A stretch of 64,000 nt of DNA from Bimastos eiseni (taxonomy: Eukaryota; Annelida; Clitellata; Crassiclitellata; Lumbricidae). Under the pieces are notes generated by a model. That model was not told the origin of the DNA, did not search any database, and was given only the letters and a program-made list of their open reading frames with translations. A program made the translations under genes and the position numbers. This document shows, in pieces, positions 62,101-64,000 of this stretch. Position 1 is the first letter of the stretch. Each line of letters opens with the position of its first letter. Location of the stretch: positions 17,763,081 through 17,827,080 of the forward strand of contig OY365813.1 of assembly GCA_959347315.1 (NCBI GenBank). The letters are read 5' to 3'.

Positions 62101-63563
62101 TTAGGGTGGAGCTCCTCATTCTCTTTCCTGTTTAGCATTCCTTGAAACTGGCTAGGACAACAGGTAAATCCTCTCCATCATGGTCTCGTCCTTCCCTCCA
62201 ATCATAATAGCTTGGTTGGCTAGGGACATCACTAAATCTGAAATCAAGATACAGCTTTTTCTGTCCTGGACTTGAACCCTGACCCCTCAATTGACTTTTT
62301 GCCTACCAACAGTCTATCACAAACCCTTCATAAACAAGTGAACCAACTGCAAAATTCCTAACGACAGTACGTACACCAAATATATGAAACCATTCTGCAT
62401 TCACAAGAATTGGAAAGAACGAAATAAATGTCGCCTGTTTCTACATCATGACTCACGAGCTATGAAAGCATCATATCTGCATCACTGACTAAATGAAAAC
62501 AGCATCTATGTGAAGACTGGGCAACTACTGCATCCTTACTTGATGGTACTGAGCATGTAGAAGAGCTGTACTAAGATGCAACCAAATGGAAGAATGCCTC
62601 CCAAGATGACACCAATCAGTGGTCTCGAAAACAGATGTCCGTTAGGAATCTCGCGAGCAATTTCATTTGTGTGCACAGGATGGCGTATTGCCTGAACAGC
62701 AACAAAGTAATTTAAAACTCCATATGAAAGAACATATACAGAAGCAGAATATATTTTATTAACCTCTTTATTTAAGTATTAGTATCAGTTTTCTAATTAA
62801 AATACTGACGTGACGTTTCACACATTACAAATGCGTAAATATAAATATAAATTCATTTGATAATAATAGTAATTTGCACTGTGTGCAATGTCACACCAGA
62901 TATGCGATTCTTAGGTTAACACATCGATCTTTCCATCCTGGAATGATAAATTTTCTTGAAATACTAAACTGGATGAGCTCACAACAAAGTAACATTTGAA
63001 AAATCAAGATTACTAGGTAATAAAGTGACTCGTTGAATTGCCATATTTATACTACTATAAGAGAGGAAAAAGTTTGATCAAAGTTCAGATCTTCAAAAGA
63101 ATCCAACGTCTTTACGTGAAGAGATTCAATGGTTTGAGAATTTCCGTTCTAGAAATTTGAATTAATAATTGCATTAACTTGATATCAACAGCAAATCCAT
63201 TATTTCAATCACAATACAGTGAATAGTAGCGGCACATTTCGTACTCAAACGAAAGTGTCTGTGCATTGACCATACTGTTACTGAGCACGTAATTTAACTT
63301 TTGGTGCACATGCAGTAGAAACATATAACATTCTAATTATGAATGATGCTTGTGTTAGAATTTCTGTCTGGGGATAATATGGTGAAGAACATTGAGTACT
63401 TGCATCTTTTTTTAAACCGATGTAGGCACCAAGAAACGTAAGTGGAAGAGACACTCCAATCCAGAGTGCCAGAAGACCAAAGAGGGCAAGACAAGACATA
63501 GCAGCACTACTTCCAGCACTCCAAAAGGCGATATTCAGGACGACCGTGAAAGTGAATACAATC
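58956..63563 (-). CDS. TM9SF2: TM9SF2-like nonaspanin, 3' portion (5' end outside the window)
   Basis: TM9SF proteins are multi-pass Golgi/endosomal membrane proteins. The last five exons are present: 63563-63404, 62691-62540, 61939-61828, 60966-60795 and 59104-58956, giving 247 residues in matching phase. Diagnostic segments: GSSAAM...LPLTFLGAYIGLKK; HPVHTNEIAREIP; GVILGGILPFGCILVQLFY; FMFGFLFLVFVILVITCSE; DYRWWWRSFLTSGFTAF; YFGYILIITFIIFLLTGAV; GFFACFFFVRIIYG. At least six hydrophobic segments fit the C-terminal half of the nine-span fold. SHQ...ITCSE and LTSGFTA point to the TM9SF2 subtype. The first intron shown is GC-AG. The tail after RIIYG is unusual: SVYD and 25 further residues (EKGLLNVDEKEAHMTLIM at the end) replace the usual terminal K-x-D. 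Upstream exons are not in 63,564-64,000. Confidence 0.93.
59203..59277. repeat. Degenerate interstitial telomere-like repeats
   Basis: GTTAGGG and GGGTTAG variants are spread over 75 bp (AGGGTTAGGGTTAGAG is the best run). Located in the last TM9SF intron. Confidence 0.7.
59400..59520. repeat. TATTATATTACAA minisatellite
   Basis: ATTATATTACAA with ACAGC spacers is repeated five or six times. Confidence 0.7.
59715..59800. repeat. 25-bp minisatellite (CATTACATCAGTCATTACAA), left block
   Basis: Nearly perfect copies of CATTACATCAGTCATTACAA ATTCA; the same unit resumes at about 60,525-60,613. Confidence 0.9.
59802..60522 (-). mobile_element. Non-LTR retrotransposon 3' fragment inserted in a minisatellite
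   Basis: The minus strand has a 174-codon frame with FQYLGSLITEDAE, EIRGRMARGLS, VTYGCECWTIKKRDEERIEA, FERKCIKQILRVSW and FGHVMRKEG, ending RKRGRPKT. A degraded frame then follows with L-V-H-E-A-T-N-P-R-I-E-D-G. These are standard C-terminal blocks of LINE endonuclease-reverse transcriptases widespread in invertebrates. 5'-truncated and inactive. It is flanked on both sides by the same 25-bp repeat. Confidence 0.88.
60525..60613. repeat. 25-bp minisatellite, right block
   Basis: Diverged copies (CAGTCATTATAAATTCAC) of the 59,715-59,800 unit. Confidence 0.8.
60795..60966 (-). CDS. TM9SF2: TM9SF2-like exon
   Basis: Encodes DYRWWWRSFLTSGFTAFYVF and IYFGYILIITFIIFLLT. Acceptor TTTACAG, donor GTGAGA, ending in phase 1. 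Confidence 0.93.
61111..61287. mobile_element. hAT-type MITE (GGCCGTACCGAG TIR family), copy 3
   Basis: The ends CAGGGCCATACTGAGG and GAGCTCGGTACAGCCCTG-type are inverted; flanks GTTATCAT (61,103-61,110) and GTTATGAT (61,288-61,295) match at 7 of 8. Collinear, in reverse, with the copies at 1.3 and 7.2 kb. Confidence 0.8.
61575..61725. repeat. ~16-bp minisatellite (AACATGACCTCATTAT)
   Basis: About nine copies alternating ATGACCTCATTATAAC and ATGACCTAATTATAAC, 100 bp from a TM9SF exon. Confidence 0.9.
61828..61939 (-). CDS. TM9SF2: TM9SF2-like exon
   Basis: Encodes SHQPYFMFGFLFLVFVILVI and TCSEMTILLCYLHLSYE. Acceptor TTTCAG, donor GTTGGT (weak), ending in phase 0. Confidence 0.92.
62010..62190 (+). 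mobile_element. Eroded LINE 3' fragment
   Basis: The plus strand shows a W-N-S-L-P-L-S-L-R block with stops, like the RT C-terminus of the other LINE tails. Confidence 0.4.
62191..62330 (-). mobile_element. SINE family C, truncated copy
   Basis: The minus strand has GGGGTCAGGGTTCAAGTCC (box B) and CCTAGCCAACCAAGCTATTA, as in the 17.5-kb copy. Confidence 0.55.
62540..62691 (-). CDS. TM9SF2: TM9SF2-like exon
   Basis: Encodes AIRHPVHTNEIAREIP and PLIGVILGGILPFGCILVQL. Acceptor TGTTCAG, donor GTAAGG, phase 0 to 2. Confidence 0.92.
63404..63563 (-). CDS. TM9SF2: TM9SF2-like exon (first in window)
   Basis: Encodes IVFTFTVVLNIAFWSAGSSA and LPLTFLGAYIGLKKD. Acceptor TTTTTAG; donor GAT|GCAAGT is a GC donor, required to join in phase 0 to AIRHPV of the next exon. 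Confidence 0.9.
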
Positions 63564-64000
63564 CTAAAAATACAACAAACTGAATGACATTTCAATTTGA
63601 AGAACATCCCAGACAGAAATATCTAATGATTATGGTAATACAGCTCAAGTACATTACTAGAGAGGCTATAGTAACAGACCAAATTTTCTGCAGGCATACT
63701 TATAAACATGCAAGCGCATACATATGTAAATAAAAATATATATTTCCTTTGTAAATATACAGGTATATATATATATTTTTTTTAGGATTGTATTGCATAT
63801 ATATAAAAATTGATAAATGTATACATAGTGTATTAGCAAACTATGGCAAAATAACATCACATGTCTGTTGTGTAATTGCTAGTTATGATCATTTTATGAG
63901 TGTAGGCCTACATTATTTTACTCTAACTACCTTGAGGATGTCTAATTGCTGCGTAATGGCTTCATATGCTTATTTTGAGAGTGCACATTTTTTAACATTC
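63564..64000. other. TM9SF intron, window end
   Basis: AT-rich with TATATA patches. No further exon of the gene was found. Confidence 0.6.

Overview
The window is eukaryotic, from an intron-rich, repeat-laden animal genome. It has multi-exon genes with GT-AG introns, kilobase introns, no operons, LINE, SINE and hAT-type debris, long microsatellites, and a recurrent TAGGCCTATA motif. The two recognisable proteins are metazoan. The repeat texture and divergence suggest a marine invertebrate, possibly an echinoderm or another deuterostome; that placement is inference only.

Two genes are well supported, both on the minus strand. (1) A complete endophilin-A (SH3GL) gene has eleven coding exons between 37,972 (ATG) and 11,589 (stop). 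All phases match and together they give 388 residues: H0 helix plus BAR domain, an extended linker, and a C-terminal SH3 domain. (2) The 3' half of a TM9SF2-type nonaspanin gene occupies 63,563 to 58,956. It has five exons and 247 residues, and its upstream exons lie beyond the window. Its cytoplasmic tail is unusual. Endophilin acts in membrane curvature and clathrin-mediated endocytosis, and TM9SF proteins act in the Golgi/endosomal system; nothing shows that the two genes are linked.

Weaker coding evidence: an orphan cysteine-bearing (PAN/apple-like) exon at 2,707-2,976 (-); a TATA/CCAAT promoter followed by a long unrecognised first exon at 46,243-47,038 (+); an exon-like segment at 52,784-52,861 (+); and a METTL24-like terminal exon at 56,062-56,349 (+) broken by an in-frame TGA.

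Layout: 1-7.4 kb is TE-rich with the orphan exon. 7.4-11.6 kb is the AT-rich 3' flank or UTR of endophilin, with two minisatellites. 11.6-38 kb is the endophilin gene, whose introns hold tRNA-derived SINEs, hAT and TTAA-type MITEs, LINE tails, a 2.3-kb unit bounded by 185-bp inverted arms, and GT-rich arrays. 38-57 kb is intergenic, full of purine/pyrimidine-asymmetric arrays, (AT)n, palindromes and TIR elements around the two possible plus-strand genes. 57-59 kb holds two opposite-orientation hAT-like MITEs. 59-63.6 kb is the TM9SF gene, with a LINE fragment inside a minisatellite.

I found no CRISPR array, operon, rRNA gene, convincing functional tRNA gene or defence system. The most unusual signals are the rewritten TM9SF tail, the symmetric endophilin linker exon with clathrin-box-like residues, and several long palindromic or foldback structures.
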